From positions 186,001 through 250,000 of the forward strand of contig MKUP01000013.1 of assembly GCA_001898625.1 (NCBI GenBank): a stretch of DNA of 64,000 nucleotides. Direction: 5' to 3'. The position numbers were made by a program, and so were the translations under genes. The notes under the pieces are model-generated. The model searched no databases. It was not told the DNA's origin and saw nothing but the letters and a program-made list of their open reading frames with translations. Shown piece by piece: positions 28,402 through 37,390 of this stretch. The stretch's first letter is position 1. Each line of letters begins with the position of its first letter. The stretch is from Burkholderiales bacterium 67-32 (GTDB lineage: Bacteria; Pseudomonadota; Gammaproteobacteria; Burkholderiales; Burkholderiaceae_B).

Positions 28402-29250
28402 ATGGCAAAAATCGTCGCAACCCTGGGCGTGGCCCACGCACCCGGCGTCACGGGATGGATAGACAAGGCGCCCCAGCACGAGCAGGACGGCGTGCTGGAC
28501 GGCTACGCGCAGTTCCAGAAACTGATGGACGAAGTGCGGCCCGACGTGGTCATCGGCATCGCCAACGACCATCTGCTGAACTTCCCGTTGGACAACATTC
28601 CGGACTTCTGCGTGGGCATAGGCGAACAATGGGCCGGTCCGGCGCCGTGGTTCCGCGACTGGCTGAACGTGCCGGACTACACGGTGCGCGGTCACCGCGA
28701 CCTGGGCCGTGCGCTGGTGCGCGAATCGGCCAGGGCGGGCATCAACCACGCGTTCGCCGACAAGCTGCTGTTCGACGACAACTGGTCGGTGCCGCTCAAG
28801 TTCCTGTTCCCGCGCTACGATGTGCGCTTCGTTCCCATCCACATGAACCCCATCGTGCCGCCGGTGCCCTCCGCGGCGCACTGCTATGCGGTGGGCGAGA
28901 CGATCGCGCGCATCGTCCAGGCCTTCCCGTCCGACGAACGGGTGGTCATCATGGGCACGGGCGGCCTGTCGCACGACCCCGGCGGCAAGGACTACTTCAC
29001 CGTGCACGAGGAATTCGACCGCTGGTTCCTGGCCTTGATGGAAGAAGGCAACGCCGGGCGGGTCAAGCGCGAATTGACCTTCGAGAAACTGCTGACCGGC
29101 GGGGATGGCGGCGCGGCGGAACTGCTGGCCTGGGTGGTGGCCATGGGCGCGGCCGAGGTGGCCGGCAACGCGCGGGCGGAAACGGTGTTCTACGTGCCCT
29201 CGGTGCCCATGCGCTGCGGCATGGGCGGGGTGTACTGGCGGCTGGAATAA
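28402..29250 (+). CDS. Extradiol (LigB-type) dioxygenase beta subunit
   Basis: The 282-residue catalytic subunit has the class III extradiol iron ligands H12, H57 and E240 by position, and a candidate acid/base H191 in GTGGLSHDP. The family member LigB opens protocatechuate between C4 and C5. It ends the 12-gene operon. Later pathway genes (LigC, LigI, LigJ, LigK types) do not follow here; LigK- and LigI-like genes occur separately at 51.3-53 kb. The gene converges with yihY across a 40-bp gap. Confidence 0.9.
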   Translation: MAKIVATLGVAHAPGVTGWIDKAPQHEQDGVLDGYAQFQKLMDEVRPDVVIGIANDHLLNFPLDNIPDFCVGIGEQWAGPAPWFRDWLNVPDYTVRGHRDLGRALVRESARAGINHAFADKLLFDDNWSVPLKFLFPRYDVRFVPIHMNPIVPPVPSAAHCYAVGETIARIVQAFPSDERVVIMGTGGLSHDPGGKDYFTVHEEFDRWFLALMEEGNAGRVKRELTFEKLLTGGDGGAAELLAWVVAMGAAEVAGNARAETVFYVPSVPMRCGMGGVYWRLE

Positions 29251-29263
29251 CGGCGGGAATGAC

Positions 29264-29287
29264 GGCGCGGCAGGTGTGGGCCGCGCC
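29264..29287. terminator. Hairpin between convergent ligB-like and yihY genes
   Basis: GGCGCGGC and GCCGCGCC form an 8-bp all-GC stem around an 8-nt loop in the short gap between two convergent genes. There is no T-run on either side, so termination is suggested by position only. Confidence 0.4.
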
Positions 29288-29290
29288 AGG

Positions 29291-30742
29291 TCACGAGGCG
29301 CGCAGGCGGCGCAGCCGCTCGTCCTCCACGCCCTCGGCCGCCTCTTCCCCGGCCTCGGCTTGCTCTTCTTCCCGGTCCGGCTCCAGCTCCAGCTCGCGGT
29401 CCAGCGCCAGTTCCGCCTCGACGTCCTCGGGCCGCTGTTTCAGGGCCTCGGCGATGGTGACCGAGCCGCTTTCCCAGGCGGCGTTCACCGCGTGCAGCAG
29501 CATGGGGTCGTCGGCCAGCGGCGCCCGGTCCAGCAGCAGCCGGTCCACCACGGGAGCCAGGGTGGCCACCGTGGGATCGCACACCATGGCCCAGCGCTCG
29601 CGGGCGGCGCCGGCATCGCCGATGCGGGCGATGTAGCCGATGCTGGACAGGGTGTCGAGCACCACCATCAACTCGTCGTGGTGCAGGTTCAGCCGGCTGC
29701 GCAGCGACAGCGTGCTCAGGCCCGGCGGATTGCGGTCGCGCACCGACGACAGCGCGCGCAGGATGGACAAGGCATCGACGAACGGCCGCCCCGGCCGCCG
29801 CACGGTTTCCCAGCGCCCCATGCGGATCAGCGGCAGGCTGGCCGCCAGCGTGGCGCCGAACAGCGTCACCAGCCACGACATGTAGATCCACATCAGGAAG
29901 ATCGGCAGCGTGGCGAAGGCGCCGTACAGCACGGTGTAGGTGGGAAAGCGCGTCAGGTAGAACGCGAAGGCCGATTTCATGATTTCCAGCACGATGGCCG
30001 CCGCGAAACCGCCCGTCATCGCATCACGCGCCTCGACGTGCCGGTTGGGCACCACCATGAACAACGCGCCGAAGGCCAGGCCCGTCAGGATCAGCGGGAT
30101 GAAGGACAGCAGCACGCCGATGGGCGCGGGGACGTCCCCCACCAGGCCCATGGACTCGCGGGCCAGGAAGGACGTGGCCCACAGGCTGGCGCCGATCAGC
30201 ACCGGCCCCAGCGTGAGCGTGGCCCAGTAGATCAGCACCCGCTGCGGCAGCGGCCGGCCCTTGCGCACATGCCAGATCTCGTTCAGGGCCTTGTCGATGG
30301 TCAGCATCAGCGACACGGCCGTGATCATCAGGAAGATCCCGCCCACCGCGGTCAGCCGGCTCGCCTTTTGCGCGAACTGGTTCAGGTACTCCATGATGTT
30401 GTCCGCCACCGACGGCGGCATCAGGTTGGTGATCAGGAATTGCTCCAGCGCTCCCTGGAACTCGCGAAACAGCGGAAAGGCGGTGAACAGCGCCAGCGCC
30501 ACCGCCAGCAGCGGCACCATCGACAGCACCGAGGTGAACGTCAGGCTGGAGGCGACCTGAGTGATGCGCTCGTCGGCCGCGCGCTGCAGCGCGAACCGCA
30601 GGAGCCGCCCCACGCGCACGGGCCAGGACTCGTTGGCGAGCAGGCTGCGGCGCAGCGCGATGGCGCGCGCCTGGATGGAAGCGGCGCCCGAAGGGGGTGG
30701 CGGCGTGAAGGAAGTATCGGGCTCGGGAGCTTTCTGGACCAT
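29291..30742 (-). CDS. YihY/UPF0761 family inner-membrane protein
   Basis: The 483-residue protein matches the YihY family (formerly annotated RNase BN): about six transmembrane segments over residues 60-310, with the SSLTFTSVLSMVPLLAVALA opening and the YKFPPNY-like segment here read as RFPTYTVLYGAFA. A long C-terminal cytoplasmic part contains a winged-helix-like region and ends in a highly acidic Glu-rich tail. Function of the family is unproven. It diverges from wrbA with only 21 bp between starts. Confidence 0.88.
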   Translation of the reverse strand: MVQKAPEPDTSFTPPPPSGAASIQARAIALRRSLLANESWPVRVGRLLRFALQRAADERITQVASSLTFTSVLSMVPLLAVALALFTAFPLFREFQGALEQFLITNLMPPSVADNIMEYLNQFAQKASRLTAVGGIFLMITAVSLMLTIDKALNEIWHVRKGRPLPQRVLIYWATLTLGPVLIGASLWATSFLARESMGLVGDVPAPIGVLLSFIPLILTGLAFGALFMVVPNRHVEARDAMTGGFAAAIVLEIMKSAFAFYLTRFPTYTVLYGAFATLPIFLMWIYMSWLVTLFGATLAASLPLIRMGRWETVRRPGRPFVDALSILRALSSVRDRNPPGLSTLSLRSRLNLHHDELMVVLDTLSSIGYIARIGDAGAARERWAMVCDPTVATLAPVVDRLLLDRAPLADDPMLLHAVNAAWESGSVTIAEALKQRPEDVEAELALDRELELEPDREEEQAEAGEEAAEGVEDERLRRLRAS

Positions 30743-30754
30743 GTCGAGGGATAA

Positions 30755-31776
<1,022 letters not shown>

Positions 31777-31801
31777 GCGCCGCGGCCAGGGAGAAACGGG
31801 C

Positions 31802-33202
31802 ATGGACCTGCTGACCGAACTCGCGAACCTGCTGGGAGCCGGCCAGGTGCTGACCGGCCAGGACGCCGCGCCCTACCTGACCGACTGGCGCGGCCGCTAT
31901 ACCGGGGCGGCACAGGCGGTAGTCCGGCCCGGCACGGCCGACGAGGTTGCGAATGTCGTGCGCCTGTGCCGCCGGCACGGCGTCCCCATCGTCCCGCAGG
32001 GCGGCAACACCGGACTGGCGGGCGGCGCCACGCCCGACGCCGAAGGCCGCGCGGTGGTGGTGTCCACGCGGCGCCTGGACCGGCTGCGCGCCCTCGACAC
32101 CGACGACGACACCATCACCGTCGAGGCCGGCTGCGTGCTCCAGGCCGTGCAGGATTGGGCGCGCGAGGCCGGACGGCTCTTTCCGCTCAGCCTGGCCTCG
32201 GAAGGAAGCTGCACCGTGGGCGGCAACCTCGCCACCAATGCCGGCGGCACCCAGGTCCTGCGCTATGGCAACGCGCGCGAACTGGCGCTGGGGCTGGAAG
32301 TGGTCACGGCCGACGGCGAAATCTGGGACGGCCTGCGGGGCCTGCGCAAGGACAACACCGGCTACGACCTGCGCGACCTGTACATAGGCAGCGAAGGCAC
32401 GCTGGGCATCATCACCGCCGCCACGCTGCGGCTCTATCCGCTGCCCGTGGCGCAATGCACGGCCCTGGTGGCCCTGCCCTCGCTGGAAACCGCCGTCGCG
32501 CTGCTGGGCCTGGCCCGCGCGGGCTTCGGCGCGGCGCTGACCGGCTTCGAGGTCATGTCGCAGGCCAGCCTGGACGTGGTCACCCGCGCCTTCCCCGACC
32601 AGAAGCTGCCGCTCGGCCCCACGCCCTGGTATGCGCTGCTGGAAGTGTCCGACAGCGAAAGCGCGCCGCACGCCCAGGAACGCTTCCACGCGGTCCTGCA
32701 GGAGGCGCTGGAACAAGGCCTGGCCCAGGACGCCGCGGTGGCCGCCAGCCTGGCGCAAAGCCGCGCGCTGTGGCACCTGCGCGAAAACATCTCCGCCGCC
32801 CAGTCCTGGGAAGGCAAGAACATCAAGCACGACATCTCGGTGCCGGCCTCGCGCATCCCCGCCTTCGTCGCCGCGACCGACGCGCTGCTGCAGGCGGCCA
32901 TTCCCGGCGTGCGCCACATCACCTTCGGCCACCTGGGCGACGGCAACCTGCACTACAACGTCAGCCGGCCGCCGGCCATCCCGGAAACCGACTTCCTGCT
33001 GCGCCAGGACGAGGTCTACCGCCTGGTGCACGACAGCGTGCACGCGCACGGCGGATCGATCAGCGCGGAACACGGCATCGGCCAGCTCAAGCGCGGCGAG
33101 CTGGCCCGCTACAAGAGCGCGGTGGCGCTGGATCTCATGCGCCGGATCAAGCAGGCGCTGGATCCGGACGGCCTGATGAACCCCGGCAAGGTCCTGCCCT
33201 AG
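31802..33202 (+). CDS. FAD-linked 2-hydroxyacid dehydrogenase (GlcD / D-2-hydroxyglutarate dehydrogenase type)
   Basis: The 466-residue flavoprotein has the PCMH-type FAD-binding domain with PQGGNTGLAGGATP and TVGGNLATNAGG, and the C-terminal FAD-oxidase domain with HLGDGNLHYN (metal-binding), HGIGQLKRGEL and DPDGLMNPGKVL. Close families oxidise D-2-hydroxyglutarate, D-lactate or glycolate to 2-oxo acids, passing electrons to ETF or quinones. No glcE/glcF partner is present, which favours a single-subunit D-2-hydroxyglutarate or D-lactate dehydrogenase. AGGGAGAA precedes the ATG. Confidence 0.9.
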   Translation: MDLLTELANLLGAGQVLTGQDAAPYLTDWRGRYTGAAQAVVRPGTADEVANVVRLCRRHGVPIVPQGGNTGLAGGATPDAEGRAVVVSTRRLDRLRALDTDDDTITVEAGCVLQAVQDWAREAGRLFPLSLASEGSCTVGGNLATNAGGTQVLRYGNARELALGLEVVTADGEIWDGLRGLRKDNTGYDLRDLYIGSEGTLGIITAATLRLYPLPVAQCTALVALPSLETAVALLGLARAGFGAALTGFEVMSQASLDVVTRAFPDQKLPLGPTPWYALLEVSDSESAPHAQERFHAVLQEALEQGLAQDAAVAASLAQSRALWHLRENISAAQSWEGKNIKHDISVPASRIPAFVAATDALLQAAIPGVRHITFGHLGDGNLHYNVSRPPAIPETDFLLRQDEVYRLVHDSVHAHGGSISAEHGIGQLKRGELARYKSAVALDLMRRIKQALDPDGLMNPGKVLP

Positions 33203-33215
33203 CCCTCTTCCGCGT

Positions 33216-34115
33216 TCAGTGCCGCGCCCAGGGCGGCAGCGGCGTGAACTCATCCCTGAGCCAGGACAACAGGGCCTGCACCCGGCCCAGGTGGGTCCGG
33301 CTGTGGGGCACCAAGGCCCGTATCCAGTATTCGGGAATGGCGAAGTCCTCCAGCACCCGGACCAGTTCGCCCCGGCCCAGCGCGCCGTCGACGATATAGG
33401 CCGACAGGATGGCGATGCCATTGCCCCGCAGCACCGAATTCAGCAGTACGTGCCCGTCGTTGGTGCTCAGGCGCGGTGCCACCTCGACCGCGATCGGCCC
33501 GTTCGGCCCCTGGAAGGTCCAGACCGGCCCCGTGGGCTGGAAATTCAACAGCGCGTGCCGCGCCAGGTCCGTGGGATGGGCGGGACGGCCGCGCGCGGCA
33601 AGATAGGACGGCGCCGCCACCGCCATGCGCGGCAGCGGACACAGCCCGGCCTCGAGCACGCCGTCATACGAAGCCGGCAGCATGCCGACCACGATGTCGA
33701 ACCCTTCCTGGATGGGGTTCACGGGCCGGTCTATCACCACCACGTCCATGCTGACCTTGGGATGGACCTCCAGAAAGCGCCCCAGCGCATCGCCCAGGCA
33801 CATGGCGGTCAGCGACGTCGGCACCTTGATGCGCAGATGCCCCTCCAGTTCGTGCGCATGGCCCAGCGCGCTGCCGAATGCGTCCTCGACGTCGTGGACG
33901 ATGCGCCGGGCCGCCGGCAGCAGGCGCTGCCCTTCGTCGGTCAGGGCCAGGCGGCGGGTGCTGCGCTCGAACAGCCGGGTGCGGGCACGCCATTCGAGCT
34001 GGTCGATGCGCTTGGTCACCACGGACGCGGCAATGCCCAGTTGGCGGGCCGCCTTGGAAAAGCTGCCGGCCTGCGCCACGGCGATGAAGGTCCGGAAATT
34101 GGCGATGGTATCCAT
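33216..34115 (-). CDS. LysR-family transcriptional regulator
   Basis: The 299-residue regulator has an N-terminal winged helix-turn-helix (about 1-60, AGSFSKAARQLGIAASVVTKRI) and a LysR substrate-binding domain of the DsdC/CrgA branch. It diverges from the TauD-like gene at 34224 across a 108-bp region with a palindrome, so it most likely controls the TauD/MqnA-like/Bug cluster. Confidence 0.93.
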   Translation of the reverse strand: MDTIANFRTFIAVAQAGSFSKAARQLGIAASVVTKRIDQLEWRARTRLFERSTRRLALTDEGQRLLPAARRIVHDVEDAFGSALGHAHELEGHLRIKVPTSLTAMCLGDALGRFLEVHPKVSMDVVVIDRPVNPIQEGFDIVVGMLPASYDGVLEAGLCPLPRMAVAAPSYLAARGRPAHPTDLARHALLNFQPTGPVWTFQGPNGPIAVEVAPRLSTNDGHVLLNSVLRGNGIAILSAYIVDGALGRGELVRVLEDFAIPEYWIRALVPHSRTHLGRVQALLSWLRDEFTPLPPWARH

Positions 34116-34157
34116 GACCTCTCTGTTTTCGCGAACAATGATCGCGCTTTTTGGTGG

Positions 34158-34175
34158 ATTCTATGTAAATAGAAT
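34158..34175. promoter_or_regulatory. Candidate LysR-type operator
   Basis: ATTCTAT-GTAA-ATAGAAT is a perfect inverted repeat with 7-bp arms in the AT-rich divergent region between a LysR gene and a TauD-like gene. It has the dyad form expected of LysR recognition sites. Binding is not shown. Confidence 0.55.
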
Positions 34176-34223
34176 GAAGATTAAGGTGGCGGAACGTCAA
34201 GAACTTTTCCGGAGAACCCCGCC

Positions 34224-35084
34224 ATGCCGCTTGCTTTGCGTCCCCTCCATCCCGACGTGGGAGTGGAAGTCCTGGGTTGCGACCTCGGCCAGCCCCTGGG
34301 CGACGAGCAGTTCCAGTCGCTGCTGGAGGCCTATCACCGCCATTCCGTCGTCGTCGTGCGCGGACAGTCGCTGGCCGCGCCCGCGCAGGCCGCGCTGCTG
34401 CGCCGCTTCGGCACGCCCAAGATCTCGCAGCGCAAGGAGTTCCATGTTCCGGGCACGCCCGAGATCGGCCGCGTGGGCAACACCCGGCACCCCGACGGTA
34501 CGCCGTCGGCCTTCCTGGACCGCTACGGCAACCTGTGGCACAGCGACACCGCCAGCGACCAGCACGTCGACGGGGTCACGATGCTGTACTGCGTGATGAC
34601 GCCGCAGGTCGGCGGCGACACGCTGTTCGCCAGCATGGGCAGGGCCTACGAGACGCTGCCGGCGGGACTGAAGGCCCGCATCGACGGCAGGACCGTGGTC
34701 CATAACTTCAACCAGCACAACGACTACCTGCTGGCCCGCAATCCCGGCTCGGCCCAGCCCCTGTCGGCAGCCGACCGCGCCAGGTGGCCGGACCGGGAAC
34801 ACGACCTGGTGCAGCGTCATCCCGTGACTGGCCGCTCGCTGTATTTCATCAGCCCGACCCTGGTCCGGGGCATCAGCGGCTATTCCGACGAGGAAGCGCA
34901 GCGGCTGTCCGCGGAACTGGTCGCCCACGCCACCCGCCCCGAGGCGGTCTATCGCCACAAGTGGCAGGTCGGCGACCTGGTCTTCTGGGACAACCGCGCC
35001 TCGCTGCATTCGGCCTCGCCCGCGGACTACCAGGGCGGCCAGCGGTTGATGCACCGCGGCTATGCCTATGTCCAGTATGCGTGA
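34224..35084 (+). CDS. TauD/TfdA-family alpha-ketoglutarate-dependent dioxygenase
   Basis: The 286-residue enzyme has the facial triad H106-x-D108 (WHSDTA) and H262 (NRASLHSA), and the 2-oxoglutarate-binding Arg in the HRGYAY segment (R278). Family members hydroxylate sulfonates, phenoxyacetates, alkyl sulfates or carnitine-type compounds; the substrate here is unknown. CGGAGA precedes ATG 34224. The next gene starts inside its 3' end. Confidence 0.92.
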   Translation: MPLALRPLHPDVGVEVLGCDLGQPLGDEQFQSLLEAYHRHSVVVVRGQSLAAPAQAALLRRFGTPKISQRKEFHVPGTPEIGRVGNTRHPDGTPSAFLDRYGNLWHSDTASDQHVDGVTMLYCVMTPQVGGDTLFASMGRAYETLPAGLKARIDGRTVVHNFNQHNDYLLARNPGSAQPLSAADRARWPDREHDLVQRHPVTGRSLYFISPTLVRGISGYSDEEAQRLSAELVAHATRPEAVYRHKWQVGDLVFWDNRASLHSASPADYQGGQRLMHRGYAYVQYA

Positions 35085-35856
35085 GGGCGGCCTGTGCGTC
35101 GGGCATTTCCAATCGGTGCCCTGGATTCCGTTCTACGTCGGCAGCGAGGACTGGCCCATGCGGCGCGTTCCCTGCATGTCCAGCACGGTCCCGGCCATGG
35201 TTGACGCCGGCCTGCTGGACGCGACCCCCATGGCCACCGTGGACTGGCTGACGCGCGGCGAACAATGGCCGCGCCTGGGCGGACTGGGCCTGGCCTACCG
35301 CCAGCGCGCGGGCAGCGTACTGCTGTTCTCGCCGCGCCCCATCCACGAACTGGACGGCGCGGACATCGCGATCTGCGACGAAACCGCCACGTCGATGCGG
35401 GTGCTGCATGCCATCCTGGCGGGCAAGTACGGGCTGCGCATCGGCCGCTGGCGCCGCGGCCTGCCCACCGACCCGTCCATGCCGCGGCTGCTGATCCAGG
35501 ACCAGGCGGTCGAGGAAGCGGCACGGGGACGCTTCCCGCATGTCCACGACCTGGGGCGGGAATGGTGGGAATGGCAAGGCACCCCGGTGGTCTCGGCGGT
35601 ATGGGTCCGCCGCCGGGACCTGGCGGACGACGCGCTGGAACCGCTGCGCGCCGGCCTGGCGGCCTCCTTGTCCCGGTACGCCAGCCAGCCGGACCAGGCC
35701 ATCGAACACCATTGCGCGCGCCACGGCGTGGCCTCGGCGCCCGCGGCGCTGCGCACGCTGCTGGGCAATTTCGAGTTCGAACTGGGCGAGGCCGCCGAGG
35801 CGGGCATACGGCGCATGGCCCAGGTCCTTCCCACGGCCGTACCCCTGCAAGCGTGA
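35062..35856 (+). CDS. MqnA/MqnD-like periplasmic-binding-fold protein
   Basis: The 264-residue protein (or 259 if it starts at ATG 35077) lacks a signal peptide. It resembles the MqnA/MqnD group, whose members use a solute-binding-protein fold for enzymatic steps in futalosine-type menaquinone synthesis. Visible segments are VGHFQSVPWIPFYVG, CMSSTVPAMVDAGLLDATPMA, and ADIAICDETATSMRVLHAIL. None of the other futalosine-pathway genes are here, and the gene sits between a TauD-type dioxygenase and a Bug protein. It may therefore be a distinct enzyme or cytosolic ligand carrier for that pathway. The start overlaps the upstream gene by 8-23 nt. Confidence 0.65.
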   Translation: MPMSSMREGGLCVGHFQSVPWIPFYVGSEDWPMRRVPCMSSTVPAMVDAGLLDATPMATVDWLTRGEQWPRLGGLGLAYRQRAGSVLLFSPRPIHELDGADIAICDETATSMRVLHAILAGKYGLRIGRWRRGLPTDPSMPRLLIQDQAVEEAARGRFPHVHDLGREWWEWQGTPVVSAVWVRRRDLADDALEPLRAGLAASLSRYASQPDQAIEHHCARHGVASAPAALRTLLGNFEFELGEAAEAGIRRMAQVLPTAVPLQA

Positions 35857-35899
35857 CGCCCCGGCCCACCCTTCATCCCCCCAAGAACAGGAGACATCC

Positions 35900-36907
35900 A
35901 TGCCCTGCATTTCGCCACGTTCCGCGCCGCGCCGGCGCCAACTGTTCGCCTTCGCCGTCCTGTCGGGCGGCCTGCTTGCCACGGGAATGGCGTACGGCGC
36001 CGACGCCCCCTGGCCCACCCAGCCGGTCAAGCTCATCGTCGGCTTTCCCGCCGGCACCTCGCCCGACACGGTGGCCCGGCTGATCGCCGAGCCGCTGTCG
36101 CAGAAACTGGGCAAGCCGGTCATCGTCGAGAACAAGCCCGGCGCCGCCGGTAATATCGGCGTCGACCTGGTGGCGCGCGCCACCGACGGCCATACCTTCG
36201 GCGTCACCGCCCACGGCCCGCTGACCACCTCGGCCCTGCTCTACCCCAACCTGCCCTACAACGTCGCCCGGGACCTGCAACCCTTGTCATTGGCCGCGGT
36301 CAGCCCGCAGATCCTGGTCATCGATCCCAAGCTGCCCTATGCCACGCTGCACGACCTGCTGGCCGACGCGCGCGCCCACCACAAGGAAATCTCGTACGGA
36401 TCGGTAGGCATGGGGTCGGGCTCGCACCTGACGGGCGAGCTGTTCGCGCAGGAAGCGGGCATCCGGATGATGCACGTGCCCTACCAAGGCTTCCCCCAGG
36501 TCACCATGGCCGTGATGAGCGGGCAGATCCAGGCGGGTTTCATGGCGCCCTCGGGGGCCATCGAACAGGCCAGGGCGGGCAAGGTGCGCGTACTGGGCGT
36601 CACGTCGGCGCAGCCTTCGCCACTGGCGCCGGGCGTGCCGACCGTCGCCCAGGCCGCGGGCCTGCCGGGCTTTGCCGCGGAACTGTGGATAGGCGCCTAC
36701 GCGCCACGCGCCACGCCCGCGCCGGTGGCCGCCATGCTGGCGAAAGAGATCAACGCCATCCTGCGGTCGGACTCGGTACGGGCCAAGCTGGCGGCGCAGG
36801 GCTGGGATGCCACGGGCGGCTCGCCGGCCGAGATGGCGGCGCGCATCGAGACCGACACGCGCCGCTGGGGCGAGGTGATCAAGCGGCTGGGACTCAAGCT
36901 GGAATAG
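35900..36907 (+). CDS. Bug/TctC-family solute-binding protein
   Basis: The 335-residue protein has an N-terminal export signal with a run of Arg (PRRRQLFAFAVLSGG, possibly Tat-like) cleaved near AYGAD. Family motifs follow: QPVKLIVGFPAGTSPD, the IVENKPGAAGNIG loop, and the LDVPTV-like end segment. It binds a small carboxylate in the periplasm. No TctAB genes are nearby. ACAGGAGAC precedes ATG 35900. It ends the LysR-controlled cluster, and its stop codon lies inside a terminator-like hairpin. Confidence 0.92.
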   Translation: MPCISPRSAPRRRQLFAFAVLSGGLLATGMAYGADAPWPTQPVKLIVGFPAGTSPDTVARLIAEPLSQKLGKPVIVENKPGAAGNIGVDLVARATDGHTFGVTAHGPLTTSALLYPNLPYNVARDLQPLSLAAVSPQILVIDPKLPYATLHDLLADARAHHKEISYGSVGMGSGSHLTGELFAQEAGIRMMHVPYQGFPQVTMAVMSGQIQAGFMAPSGAIEQARAGKVRVLGVTSAQPSPLAPGVPTVAQAAGLPGFAAELWIGAYAPRATPAPVAAMLAKEINAILRSDSVRAKLAAQGWDATGGSPAEMAARIETDTRRWGEVIKRLGLKLE

Positions 36908-36930
36908 CGGCGCGCGGGCGCCGCTATTCC
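36901..36930. terminator. Convergent hairpin containing the Bug stop codon
   Basis: GGAATAGCGGCG-CGCGGG-CGCCGCTATTCC is a perfect 12-bp stem. It includes the TAG stop of the Bug gene (36905-36907) and ends 8 bp before the stop of the convergent hypothetical gene. It probably terminates transcription from both sides, although no long T-run is present. Confidence 0.6.
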
Positions 36931-36938
36931 AGCGCAGG

Positions 36939-37316
36939 CTACATCGCGCTGGCGCGCCAGGTGCCGTTCTCCTGCTTGCAGAACCAGAACCCCCAGTTCT
37001 CCTTGGCCGTGCCCTGGGCCACGTCGGCCGCCAGGAAGCGGCAGGTCTGGCCCTTGCTGGTGCGGGTGGTGTTCTTCGGCGCGAACGTGACGTTGACCGG
37101 CACCTGGCGCGCCCGCACGGGCTTGCTGGCCCAGCTGGATTTCTGGCCGTCGGCCACGTCGTTCAGCACGCGCCCGACCTCGGCCGAGAACTCGGAGGCC
37201 TGGGCCTTGGGAATGCGCAACAGGATGGACTCGTTCAGGAAGCTGAGATTGGCGGCGTAGGCCGAGCCCAGCGAGGCGGCCAGCAGCAGTGTGGCGGCGA
37301 GGAATTGCTTGCGCAT
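36939..37316 (-). CDS. Exported hypothetical protein
   Basis: The 125-residue protein has a clear signal peptide (MRKQFLAATLLLAASLGSAYA-AN). The mature part has two Cys (in GQTCRFL and FWFCKQ), separated by a stretch that resembles the CREF/ACRQ-type C-terminal motif of small surface-antigen-like proteins, ending DGTWR-like as NGTWRAS. I do not recognise a function. It converges on the Bug gene and diverges from dusA with a 74-bp gap. Confidence 0.7.
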   Translation of the reverse strand: MRKQFLAATLLLAASLGSAYAANLSFLNESILLRIPKAQASEFSAEVGRVLNDVADGQKSSWASKPVRARQVPVNVTFAPKNTTRTSKGQTCRFLAADVAQGTAKENWGFWFCKQENGTWRASAM

Positions 37317-37390
37317 GAAGAAGATCTCCGGGTCTAAACGTGATGGCAATGATATCGGTTAACCACACGGCAGGTTATGATTGCGGCATT

